Part shown: piece after piece, positions 8,984 to 17,178 of the stretch
Layout of the letters: every line of letters begins with the position of its first letter
Numbering within the stretch: the stretch's first letter is position 1
Assembly: GCF_937863485.1 (NCBI RefSeq)
Contig: NZ_CALMFY010000131.1
Coordinates: 20,562-84,561 of the forward strand
From: an uncultured Nostoc sp.
Lineage (GTDB): Bacteria; Cyanobacteriota; Cyanobacteriia; Cyanobacteriales; Nostocaceae
Reading direction: 5' to 3'
DNA: 64,000 nt
Made by a program: the position numbers and the translations under genes
Notes under the pieces: generated by a model
The model's database searches: none
Told to the model about the DNA's origin: nothing
Seen by the model: the letters and a program-made list of their open reading frames with translations, nothing else

Positions 8984-9047
8984 CACTGGGCTTGATACAG
9001 AAAAATAAATATTAAAGCTTCAGATAACATATAAAATATGTAGTGTT

Positions 9048-9150
9048 ATACCAATTTAAAAAAAGAATGCGACAAATAGACCATTTGTAGAGACGCGATG
9101 AATCGCGTCTTCACTCAAGGATGTGTTGCAATCATTAATTGAATTGGTAT
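9048..9150. repeat. MITE-like element with ATACCAATT ends
   Basis: ATACCAATT at 9048-9056 is inverted as AATTGGTAT at 9142-9150, bounding about 103 bp with an internal palindrome around gacgcgatgaatcgcgtc. It lies directly upstream of the decarboxylase gene, so it may influence its promoter. An AATTGGTAT end also occurs near 14920. Confidence 0.6.
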
Positions 9151-9180
9151 TAAATAAAATTTTTTATCCAGGATAAAAAT

Positions 9181-10602
9181 ATGGAAAACAATCAAGAATA
9201 CCATATGTCCTCAGATGAATTTCGTCATTGGGGATATAAAACTATTGATTGGATAGCTAATTATTTAGAAACAGTAGAGCAACTGCCTGTTTTATCTCAA
9301 GTAGAACCTGGAGACATTAGAGCCAAACTACCAGAAACAGCCCCGGTAAAAGGAGAGTCTTTTGCAGACATTTTACAAGATTTAGATGAAATCATCGTAC
9401 CAGGATTGACTAATTGGCAGTCTCCAAACTTTTTTGCTTTCTTTCCTACAGGTATTTCTGCACCATCAATTTTAGGAGAATTAGTCAGTGCGGGACTTGG
9501 AGTTCAGGGGATGTTGTGGGCAACTTCTCCAGCTTGCACTGAGTTAGAAACTCATGTTTTAGATTGGTTGGTAGATATGTTGGAACTTCCCTCGCAGTTT
9601 AAATCTTCGACCACAGGAGGAGGAGTAATTCAAGACTCAGCCAGTAGTGCTTCTTTAGTAGCTTTGATAGCAGCTAGAGAACAGTTAAAAGCAGATATTA
9701 ATCAACTGGTTGTCTACACTTCTATTCAAGCACACTCTTCAATTGAGAAAGCTGCCATTGTAGCGGGAATTAAGCGAGACAATCTCCGTTTAATTGAGGT
9801 TGATGCTGATTATAGAATGCGTCCAGAATTACTACAACAGCAGATTATTTCAGATATTGAATCTGGGTTAATCCCTTTTTATATTGCTGCTACTGTGGGG
9901 ACAACCTCATCTCATGCCATAGATCCATTAACAGAAATAGGTGCGATCGCTCAAATACATAACATTTGGCTCCATGTTGATGGCGCAATGAGCGGTACAG
10001 CAGCTATATGTCCTGAGTATCGGTGGATTCATCAAGGATTAGAACTAGCAGACAGCTATTGTTTTAATCCTCACAAATGGATGCTAACTAATTTTGATTG
10101 TACCTGTTTTTATGTGAAAGACCGAGCCAAACTAATTCATGCATTATCTATCATGCCTGAATTTCTCAAAAATCAAGCTAGCACGTCTGGTAAAGTTATT
10201 GACTATCGAGATTGGCAGATTTCTTTAGGACGTAGATTTAGAAGTCTTAAACTGTGGTTTGTAATTCGGCACTATGGTATAGAAGGCTTACAGCATTATA
10301 TTCGCAAGCATATTGCTTTAGCACAACAATTTGCTGAATGTGTAAAATCTCATCCTAGTTTTGAACTGGTTGTAAATCCCCCGTTAAATTTGGTATGTTT
10401 TCGCCATAAATTGGGTAATGCAATTAACCAAGAAATCATTAACAATATCAACTCTTCGGGTAAAATCTATCTTACTTCCACTAAGCTTGAGCAAAAATTA
10501 ACTTTAAGAATGTCAATTGGACAAGCAACCACAGATAAAATACACGTACAGCACGCTTGGCAATTAATTTGTGAAACTGCTGAGAATATAGAAAATCATT
10601 AA
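9181..10602 (+). CDS. Group II PLP-dependent decarboxylase, aromatic-L-amino-acid type
   Basis: 473 residues, the usual length. The lysine that forms the Schiff base is K299 in NPHKWMLTNFDCT; D267 in LHVDGA would contact the pyridine nitrogen. MLWATSPACTELE and LGRRFRSLKLWFVIRHYG match the aromatic amino acid decarboxylase group (tryptophan, tyrosine, phenylalanine or DOPA) rather than glutamate or histidine decarboxylases. The reaction gives an aromatic amine plus CO2 in the cytosol. The family's usual HVDAAYAG reads HVDGAMSG here, a change next to the cofactor that may alter substrate choice. It is monocistronic, behind a MITE. The substrate is not predictable from sequence alone. Confidence 0.88.
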   Translation: MENNQEYHMSSDEFRHWGYKTIDWIANYLETVEQLPVLSQVEPGDIRAKLPETAPVKGESFADILQDLDEIIVPGLTNWQSPNFFAFFPTGISAPSILGELVSAGLGVQGMLWATSPACTELETHVLDWLVDMLELPSQFKSSTTGGGVIQDSASSASLVALIAAREQLKADINQLVVYTSIQAHSSIEKAAIVAGIKRDNLRLIEVDADYRMRPELLQQQIISDIESGLIPFYIAATVGTTSSHAIDPLTEIGAIAQIHNIWLHVDGAMSGTAAICPEYRWIHQGLELADSYCFNPHKWMLTNFDCTCFYVKDRAKLIHALSIMPEFLKNQASTSGKVIDYRDWQISLGRRFRSLKLWFVIRHYGIEGLQHYIRKHIALAQQFAECVKSHPSFELVVNPPLNLVCFRHKLGNAINQEIINNINSSGKIYLTSTKLEQKLTLRMSIGQATTDKIHVQHAWQLICETAENIENH

Positions 10603-10634
10603 CTCATTTTTGGCCACATACGCTCAACAGCTGT

Positions 10635-10930
10635 AGCAATCCGATTTGATTGCGTGAAAAAATCTAAGTATATATTAGGGGAGCCAGCCGTCTGGTGTTA
10701 GCGCAGCGTTAGCGACGTAGGAGCGTCGGCAGTCCGGTCTTCTCCCAAAGGGAGACGCCAAGGGCGATGGGGGTTTCCCCCAGGAGGAACTGCCGTGCAT
10801 GGTTTCCCGACTTGAGCGGACTGGCGTTGTGTTATCGCCCTTGAGTACGGCACCTAGAATCAGAGGTGGTGCGTTAGCCTTTGGCATAACGCACCCTACG
10901 TATATTTCAAAAATCAAATATCAGTCCTAT
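10635..10930. repeat. MITE-like element, copy 1, interrupted by a ~147-bp second repeat
   Basis: The ends (agcaatccgatttgatt at left; aaaatcaaatatcagtccta at right) and the segment tagaatcagaggtggtgcgt are shared with 31584-31729. In this copy about 147 bp (roughly 10681-10827, including ggggtttcccccaggaggaa) are inserted after taggg. An 80-codon minus-strand frame here lies wholly inside the repeat and is not a gene. Confidence 0.8.
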
Positions 10931-11045
10931 AAACCATTAAGTATACGTTGAGCGTGCAGCTTGTCTGTTGGCTGCTAGCGTGTAGAAGACAAGCACGGAA
11001 TACAGCATTAACGTGCTTGTTTTTCAGAAATTTTCCGTATTTACC

Positions 11046-12233
11046 TTACAAGGTTTCGGTGGACTCACCAGGCTTGAGTACAATCTTGATACAGTTGTCC
11101 TGCTTGTCCTTGAAAATTTGGTAGCCGTGCGCTGCTTGATCTAGCGGCAGACGATGGGTAATCACGAACGATGGATCGATATCGCCATTTTGAACGTGAT
11201 CGAGCAACGGACGCAAGTACCGATGAACGTGTGTTTGTCCCGTTTTCATCGTCAAGCCTTTATTCATGAAAGCCCCCATAGGAATCTTGTCTACAAAACC
11301 AGTGTAAACACCGGGAACGGACACAGTGCCGCCTTTGCGACAGGCAACGATCGCTTGACGCAGCACATTGGGGCGATCAGTCTCTAGACGTACTGCTTGC
11401 TTGGCCTTGTCATAAAAGCCTTCCAAACCCAAACCGTGAGCTTCCATGCCCACCGCATCCATTACCGAGTCGGGGCCACGCCCACCCGTCATTTCTTTCA
11501 GGGCTTCACCCACCTCGACTTCTTCATAGTTGAGGATTTCTGCCCCACCTTCTTTTGCCATCTGGAGGCGTTCGGGAACGCGATCAATTGCAATCACCCG
11601 CTCTGCACCTAGAAGAAAGGCGCTTCTAATCGCAAATTGCCCTACTGGGCCACAGCCCCAGATCGCCACCGTATCTCCAGGCTGGATGTCACAGTTCTCC
11701 GCAGCCATGTATCCGGTGGGGTAGATATCAGTCAGAAACAAAACCTGTTCGTCTGTCAGCCCATCTGGAATTTTGAACAAACCAACATCGGCAAAGGGAA
11801 CGCGGGCATATTCAGCTTGACCTCCTGCGTAGCCACCTGTCAAATGAGAGTAGCCGAAAAGACCCGATGGGGAATGACCCAGCATTTTTTCTGCCATCCA
11901 AGCGTTGGGATTGGAGTTATCGCACAGCGACCATAAATCTCGATTGCAGAAGAAACATGATCCGCAGGAAATAGTAAAGGGGACAACAACGCGATCGCCT
12001 ATTTTTACATTCTTGACAGCCCTCCCCAACTCAACGACTTCTCCCATGAATTCATGACCCAGGATGTCGCCCTTTTGCATTGTAGGATTGTAGCCGTCAT
12101 AAAGATGTAAATCAGAACCACAAATCGCCGTTGACGTGATTTTAACAATAGCATCACGCGGATTAATAATTTTGGGATCGGGTACGGTTTCGACCTGCAC
12201 ATTATGGGTACCTTGCCAGCAAACTGCTTTCAT
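11046..12233 (-). CDS. Zinc-dependent alcohol dehydrogenase, formaldehyde-dehydrogenase-like
   Basis: The start ATG at 12231-12233 ([14 protein letters not shown]) has an AGGA about 12 nt upstream; the frame extending to 12281 lacks family sequence. [11 protein letters not shown] and [12 protein letters not shown] supply catalytic-zinc ligands, and [15 protein letters not shown] the four-Cys structural zinc. The Rossmann loop is GCGPVG. Length is about 395 residues, and the long lobe [17 protein letters not shown] is typical of glutathione-independent formaldehyde dehydrogenase-like MDR enzymes. It oxidises an alcohol or aldehyde adduct with NAD(P). It is the last gene of a minus-strand run with the small ORF, MBL-fold hydrolase and SDR, suggesting a detoxification group. 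Confidence 0.85.
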   Translation of the reverse strand: MKAVCWQGTHNVQVETVPDPKIINPRDAIVKITSTAICGSDLHLYDGYNPTMQKGDILGHEFMGEVVELGRAVKNVKIGDRVVVPFTISCGSCFFCNRDLWSLCDNSNPNAWMAEKMLGHSPSGLFGYSHLTGGYAGGQAEYARVPFADVGLFKIPDGLTDEQVLFLTDIYPTGYMAAENCDIQPGDTVAIWGCGPVGQFAIRSAFLLGAERVIAIDRVPERLQMAKEGGAEILNYEEVEVGEALKEMTGGRGPDSVMDAVGMEAHGLGLEGFYDKAKQAVRLETDRPNVLRQAIVACRKGGTVSVPGVYTGFVDKIPMGAFMNKGLTMKTGQTHVHRYLRPLLDHVQNGDIDPSFVITHRLPLDQAAHGYQIFKDKQDNCIKIVLKPGESTETL

Positions 12234-12322
12234 ATGTTGAAATTTCCTGAAGTTAAGTTGTTTGTTAATAGTGAAATGCATCTACCAGGACTTTTGTCAA
12301 TTACCTTTCGGTGAAGCCGGGT

Positions 12323-12475
12323 TCACCGCAGTAGAACTGGTTGAGCGTCAATGCGGATGCGGAATAGCGTATAGGGCTTCTGACGCAGGTCTTTTCCTTT
12401 TTGGTATTTAGCCTGACGATGCAACTGGTTTGCAGTAACGTCATCTGTGGGCAACTTCTGTAACTGAATAACCAT
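12323..12475 (-). CDS. Small basic protein ORF, 50 aa
   Basis: ATG 12473-12475 to TGA 12323-12325. An AGGA lies about 10 nt upstream, a plausible ribosome site. The sequence is Lys/Arg/Gln rich (QLHRQAKYQKGKDLRQKPY) without a recognised domain. It fills the gap between the MBL-fold gene and the alcohol dehydrogenase on the same strand, so it may be part of that transcript. It could instead be a chance frame. Confidence 0.35.
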   Translation of the reverse strand: MVIQLQKLPTDDVTANQLHRQAKYQKGKDLRQKPYTLFRIRIDAQPVLLR

Positions 12476-12561
12476 GAGTAATATTTCCTAAATAAGGCTA
12501 GGATTTGCCTGAAAGGTCAGCAGCATGAATCAGTTTTGCTTCGGACATAATGATCAAATTT

Positions 12562-13404
12562 CTAGTTTTGAGATCCGCTAAATTGGTCAGCGAACGCTTT
12601 GAACTCGACAGCATCGTGACTACAGAACAGGCGCACGCCCTTATTGCGATCGCTCGATAACGCGTGTAGCCGATCTTGATTGAACAACCGAGCCTGGCGA
12701 TCCACCTCCATCATCCACTGGTAAGCACGCAAACCTGGCGTACAGCGTCTTTTGGATGAATCCATCTCGTGCCGATAAAAGTAGGCGTCGCCTGCATGTA
12801 GAAGCCAACCCTCTGGTGTATCAATGGCGATACCAGCATGACCCCGCGTGTGACCAACAAGCGGGATAAAGAGAATCTCAGGCGGTAGTCCGTCGAGGTC
12901 ACGTACTGCTTCAAAGCCGAACCAAGGTTCGCCTCCCGCCGAATAATACTTCCAGTGCTTAACCTCGTCCCACTGTTCTGGACGATAGCGCCTTTTGGCG
13001 ATGAAGCCGCGCCGATCCTGCGCGGTTTCAATCTCTGTCTGCATTACATGCACAGTTGCTTCCGGGAAATCTTCTAGACCACCAGCATGATCGAAATCGA
13101 GGTGAGTAAGCACAATATGACGCACATCTCGTGCGGAAAATCCCAGCCGCTCAACTTGCTCAAGTGCGGTATATTTTTTATCAAACTGGATGCCATTGAA
13201 ATGAATGAAGAACGGACTGAGGCGGGAGTAAGGGGACTTGATATCGCGCAGTCCGAAACCAGTATCAATCAGAACAAGTCCCTGCTCTGTCTCGACAAGC
13301 AAACAGTGGCAGACGAGGTGAGCCGTTGGGCCCCGACTGAAGCCATCGAAGAAAGCCCCACCAATCGGGCACATGCAGCCGCAATTGAGATGATGAATTT
13401 GCAT
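12562..13404 (-). CDS. Metallo-beta-lactamase-fold hydrolase (lactonase-like)
   Basis: 280 residues. The metal motif reads T-H101-L-D103-F-D105-H106-A-G-G. Other metal ligands are plausibly His in VGHTRGHAG, Asp in LLHAGDAYF and His in CSHDAVEF. The layout resembles AHL-lactonase/AttM-like members. However, the usual HxHxDH reads HxDxDH, a variant seen in some MBL proteins, so one metal site may be altered. The substrate is unknown: lactone, ester or thioester hydrolysis are options. It lies 174 bp downstream of the SDR gene on the same strand. Confidence 0.78.
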   Translation of the reverse strand: MQIHHLNCGCMCPIGGAFFDGFSRGPTAHLVCHCLLVETEQGLVLIDTGFGLRDIKSPYSRLSPFFIHFNGIQFDKKYTALEQVERLGFSARDVRHIVLTHLDFDHAGGLEDFPEATVHVMQTEIETAQDRRGFIAKRRYRPEQWDEVKHWKYYSAGGEPWFGFEAVRDLDGLPPEILFIPLVGHTRGHAGIAIDTPEGWLLHAGDAYFYRHEMDSSKRRCTPGLRAYQWMMEVDRQARLFNQDRLHALSSDRNKGVRLFCSHDAVEFKAFADQFSGSQN

Positions 13405-13578
13405 GAATCCTCCGTTACGACTCTGATTCCTCAGAACCAGCCTAAATGTGTGAGATTGCCGACTGCACGATTAACTTCGCTGATGCTGTTAGCCCAAGCG
13501 ATGCCTACGACGGGCTGCGCCAACGCCCTCTATTTCAAAACAGTGCCAACTGAGCATATTCGATTGATTACGTGTAAA

Positions 13579-14382
13579 TTACTCGTTGCCTGATCCCGGC
13601 TCAGTGAGCTTGCGATGCAGTTCAGCACTTACGGTATCAGGTAAGACCTTGCTCACTGTGCCCAGAATCTTCGTCTTCAGTGAACCTGCGATGATCTCAT
13701 GCTTACCTGCCATCAAGGCATCGAAACCCTGCTTGGCGACCTCAGCTGGATCGTCCTTTTGATCTGCGCCTACCTTGGTGTCGTCCATATCCGCACGCTG
13801 GAAGAAGTTGGTATCGGTGGGTCCAGGCATAAGCGCGGTGACAGTCACGCCCGTATCCTTCAACTCGCTGCGTAGCCCCTCTGAAAAAGAATGCACAAAC
13901 GCCTTTGAGGCAGCGTAGACTGTCTCAAACGGGCCAGGCATCAGGGCGACGATCGACGATGTGAAAAGGATTCGACCCTTGCCAAGCTCAACCATATCCT
14001 TTACAACTAATTTGGCAAGATGGACAGAGGACACAACGTTCAAATTAATCAGATTGAGTTCTTCCTTCAGGTCGGTTTCACGAGCGAAGTCGCCGCTAAC
14101 ACCGACACCCGCGTTGATGGCGATCGCATCCACTGGTCGGCCAGTCGCTTTAATCTGATTGTAGAGCGTCTCAACACCATCATAGGTAGCCAGATCAGCC
14201 TGCACCGTCTCAACCTGAGCACCTAGATCCTTGAAAGCTTGAGCAGCTTCATTGATACTCGATCCGGTGGCTGTGACTAGAAGATCAAAGCCGTTTTGGG
14301 CAAACTGTTTGGCAAGTTCGTAGCCAATACCGTTTGAGGCACCCGTCACGACAGCAAGCGGTCGGGTCAAAGAACTGTTCAT
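13579..14382 (-). CDS. Short-chain dehydrogenase/reductase
   Basis: 267 residues, classical SDR. The cofactor loop TGASNGIG is at residues 13-20, INAGVG at about 90-95, and the catalytic Ser143 and YAASK (Y156, K160) are present. An N-terminal TATGSS stretch after beta-2 suggests NADP(H) preference is possible. The substrate is unknown; the DltE-like group includes many generic reductases. It is the first gene of the minus-strand group with MBL hydrolase and alcohol dehydrogenase, which could together process an aldehyde or lactone. Confidence 0.87.
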   Translation of the reverse strand: MNSSLTRPLAVVTGASNGIGYELAKQFAQNGFDLLVTATGSSINEAAQAFKDLGAQVETVQADLATYDGVETLYNQIKATGRPVDAIAINAGVGVSGDFARETDLKEELNLINLNVVSSVHLAKLVVKDMVELGKGRILFTSSIVALMPGPFETVYAASKAFVHSFSEGLRSELKDTGVTVTALMPGPTDTNFFQRADMDDTKVGADQKDDPAEVAKQGFDALMAGKHEIIAGSLKTKILGTVSKVLPDTVSAELHRKLTEPGSGNE

Positions 14383-15022
14383 AACCGTTTGTTCAAACTC
14401 CTATATAACTGCTCCACGCTCGTAAGTCTTGGCAAGCTTCTATCTCACTACCAGACCGTCTGCGTGGACTGTAGGCTTTCAATTCTTATAATTTTAGGGC
14501 GGCCGCAGTGTAGTTACGTCTTTCGCAGGAAATATCGCTCCTGTGTCTTTAAGGTTACTTTTATAGAGTTTTGGATATATTTTTAACCTTCATTTAGTCG
14601 AACAGACTGTGCTTTACTTCTACCTCTGGCAAACCTCAGATTTTAAGGGACTAAGTACGGTTTTGCATAAAATCGTATCGTTTTTAAATGCAGAGGGACA
14701 CATTGCCATTGTAGAGGGATGCATTGGCATTGCAGAGGGACGCATTGCCATTGCCAAATTTAATTCGCTACGAATTAATGAAATGCTGTACTAATAACAT
14801 TTTTTTGTGAGGCTGCGCCAAATTTTCTTGGCTTCTTATTTCTTTCTTTCTTTCTTTGCGTTCTTTGCGTTCTTTGCGGTTCGTTCCTCATATATGGCGC
14901 ATCTTCATACAGAATTGGTATTAGCCCTATTTGCAACAAACTCCAACTCTGTATTATGCGTGAGCTATCAAATTTAGATGTAGCACTTGTAGCAACCGAT
15001 GGTTAGTACCTAATATTGACAG
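14383..15022. other. Intergenic region with tandem and simple repeats
   Basis: 640 bp between the divergently placed SDR and the HpnP-like gene. It holds the 21-bp triple repeat listed separately and a pyrimidine-rich run (tttctttctttc followed by ctttgcgtt repeats, about 14840-14882). It also has an aattggtat repeat end near 14920. Two 60-codon plus frames cross it but are built on the repeats and have no ribosome site. Confidence 0.5.
14690..14752. repeat. Three tandem 21-bp repeats
   Basis: Units at 14690-14710, 14711-14731 and 14732-14752 follow gYAGAGGGAYRCATTGSCATT with one to three differences each. Length is a multiple of three, so a 7-residue repeat appears in one frame, but no gene context supports translation. 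Confidence 0.8.
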
Positions 15023-16678
15023 TTAACTACGAACTTTGGTGAGGATTTTTTGAGAATAAAAGGAAGCTGATTCTTCATTTTTGGCACAATCTTGGGCAAA
15101 CTTAATCAAATGGTGTCCCACAAGTCCAACGTGAATCAAGTTTTCAATATCACCCGCTTTCAGGGCTGGCTTAGCCATTTTCCAAAAAGTCTGACGATAG
15201 TTACTAAATATGCCTATCCGCAGCAAAATATTCCCTAAATAAGTTAAACCTTTGCGAATATTAGCCCCAGAAGTGCGAGCTGGGCTGTTTGGTACTTCGA
15301 TGCGGTTTGGGTAGGTGTGTTCCATATTGTAGGCGAACCGCTGATATAAAAATTCTGGCTCATAAGCTGTTGTAATGCAGCGCCGCCACATCTCAATAAC
15401 TTGCTCGTAGGGCATCAAAAATTCAACATTTGATTCGCGGCTTTCATCAAAGACAATTCGTCCTTCTGCTTCTAACCTCCGCCATAAAGGAGTTCTAGGT
15501 AAAGCATGAAGGAGGTTAATTGTCAACATGGGAATTTGGGATGCCCGGATAAATTCGATAATTCGGTCTGCTGTTTCTGGTGTATCTGTATCTAACCCGA
15601 TGATGATTCCTGATACTACTTCCATGCCATAGCTATTTAAAATCTGAATCGCTTTTAAAATCGGTAGACTCAGATTTTGGTCTTTGGAAATAGCATGGAG
15701 AGCATTTGGTTCAGGTGTTTCAATGCCGCAAAAGACTGTGCAGAAATAAGCTTCGCGCATCATTTCTAGCAATTTTGGACTTTGAGCTAGGTTGAGCGTT
15801 GCTTCACAGGCAAACTGGATGGGATAACCATTGCGTTTTTGCCAGTCAATCAGGTGAGGAAGCAACTTCATGGCGGCGCGGCGATCGCCAACAAAGTTAT
15901 CATCGACAAAATACACTGCCCCCAAATTCCCAGATTGTCGCATTGCATCTAGCTCCGCAACTACTTGCTCTGGTGTTTTCATCCGGGGACTGTTGCCGTA
16001 GAGTTCTGGAATATCACAAAACTCGCAGCGATAAGGGCAACCACTGGAAAACTGGACATTTGCCAGGAAATAATCATTGATATTCAGCAAATGATAAGCT
16101 GGAGTGGGAAACTCTGTGAGGGGCAAACGTTCCTTGGTTTCAAAGCGAATTTGCGCTTGGGGACGTTCCAGGTTTTGGTCGAGATATTCGATCATCCGAT
16201 CGTTTGCATCTCCTAATTCACCCAAACTTAAAATGTCAAACTCAGGATAATATTCTGGACACCCAGATACCGAGGGGCCACCCACAACTGTGATTTTGCC
16301 GGCTCGATGGGCAAGTTCATTAATTTGATTAATCTGTGGTTTCTGGATATGCATTCCACTGACAATCACCACATCAGCCCATTGGTAATCAGCCCTAGTT
16401 GCTGATTTGACATTCTCATCAATAAACCGCACTTCCCATTCTTTAGGTAAGTAGGCAGCCACAATTAAAATACCTTGGGGTGGCATAAAAGCCCGGACAT
16501 TACCCATAAGTGGGTAGGCGTGATGAAAAGTACCAAAAGAGCGGCTGTATTTAGGAAAGATACACAGAATGCGTCGATGGTGCAAAGGAACGTAGCGGGT
16601 TCCTTGATTGACAGGAGCGGTTTTTGAATTGGCCGCGACATTAATTTGTTGATCCAAAGACTTCATATTCACAGTCAT
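15023..16678 (-). CDS. hpnP: B12-binding radical SAM protein, hopanoid C-2 methylase type (HpnP)
   Basis: About 551 residues from the ATG at 16676-16678; a GTG four codons upstream is an alternative. The N-terminal ~150 residues form a cobalamin-binding fold (FIDENV, VSGMHI, VVGGPS). The radical SAM cluster motif is CPYRCEFC (Cys218, 222, 225 counted from the GTG). The blocks GTFHHAYPL, VRAFMPPQG, ACEATLN, VSGIIIGLDTDTPET and LLHALPRTPLW match HpnP as I know it. HpnP puts a methyl on C-2 of hopanoids at the membrane, making 2-methylhopanoids. Paralogues with related chemistry (DUF4070 group) exist, so the substrate is probable, not proven. It is not next to other hopanoid genes here. Confidence 0.78.
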   Translation of the reverse strand: MTVNMKSLDQQINVAANSKTAPVNQGTRYVPLHHRRILCIFPKYSRSFGTFHHAYPLMGNVRAFMPPQGILIVAAYLPKEWEVRFIDENVKSATRADYQWADVVIVSGMHIQKPQINQINELAHRAGKITVVGGPSVSGCPEYYPEFDILSLGELGDANDRMIEYLDQNLERPQAQIRFETKERLPLTEFPTPAYHLLNINDYFLANVQFSSGCPYRCEFCDIPELYGNSPRMKTPEQVVAELDAMRQSGNLGAVYFVDDNFVGDRRAAMKLLPHLIDWQKRNGYPIQFACEATLNLAQSPKLLEMMREAYFCTVFCGIETPEPNALHAISKDQNLSLPILKAIQILNSYGMEVVSGIIIGLDTDTPETADRIIEFIRASQIPMLTINLLHALPRTPLWRRLEAEGRIVFDESRESNVEFLMPYEQVIEMWRRCITTAYEPEFLYQRFAYNMEHTYPNRIEVPNSPARTSGANIRKGLTYLGNILLRIGIFSNYRQTFWKMAKPALKAGDIENLIHVGLVGHHLIKFAQDCAKNEESASFYSQKILTKVRS

Positions 16679-16690
16679 CGCAAATTTCAC

Positions 16691-17178
16691 CCCGGAAAAC
16701 TGAGCAGCTAAGACAATCTACTGGCAGAATCAGTTGTAAACCTTATCTATGTTGAGAACCGTAGTTTTTGTCCTCACCCTAAATCCCTCTCCCAAGTAGG
16801 GGGAGAGGGACTTCTTTCCGGCTCCCCTTCTCCCAATATTGGGAGAAGGGGCTAGGGGATGAGGGTTTTTTCTTTTCATACGGAAAGAACTACAGTTTTC
16901 AAGGTGGACGCGGTTTAATTGCAACTAGCTTACCGTGATATTTCAGAAGTTTTTAACTGTAAAATATAAAATCTCCCCTAAAAGCGCAAACTGAATTGGT
17001 TTACAAGCTACTGTGATGGAAATGGGGCATTGGGGAGCCACTACTGAACGCGAATGTGTCTCCCTTAGGAGTAGACGGATTTCGCTTATCTAGTTGGCGT
17101 TCGGGCAATGCCCAACTTGTACTCCTTTGGAGAACCCGTAGTGTAGCAACTGGCGTCATGGGGGTATGAGCGTTTGTT
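16691..17178. repeat. Intergenic repeats and palindromes
   Basis: About 490 bp between hpnP (minus) and the ABC exporter (plus), so it holds both promoters. Positions 16782-16860 contain two strong hairpins (ccctctccc-type around agtaggggga and CTCCCAATATTGGGAG). The ends gaaccgtagttt and aactacagtttt are roughly inverted, suggesting a composite repeat element of about 150 bp. 17036-17160 holds degenerate cyanobacterial repeat sequence. Confidence 0.55.

Noticed and set aside
10675..10917. 80-codon minus-strand ORF
   Set aside because: It lies entirely within the interrupted MITE-like repeat; no ribosome site and no protein-like pattern.
14690..14752. Possible CRISPR-like array
   Set aside because: Units are directly adjacent with no spacers; a simple tandem repeat.
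14609..14794. 61-codon plus ORF with 7-residue repeats
   Set aside because: The repeats are just the 21-bp tandem units; no start signal or context.
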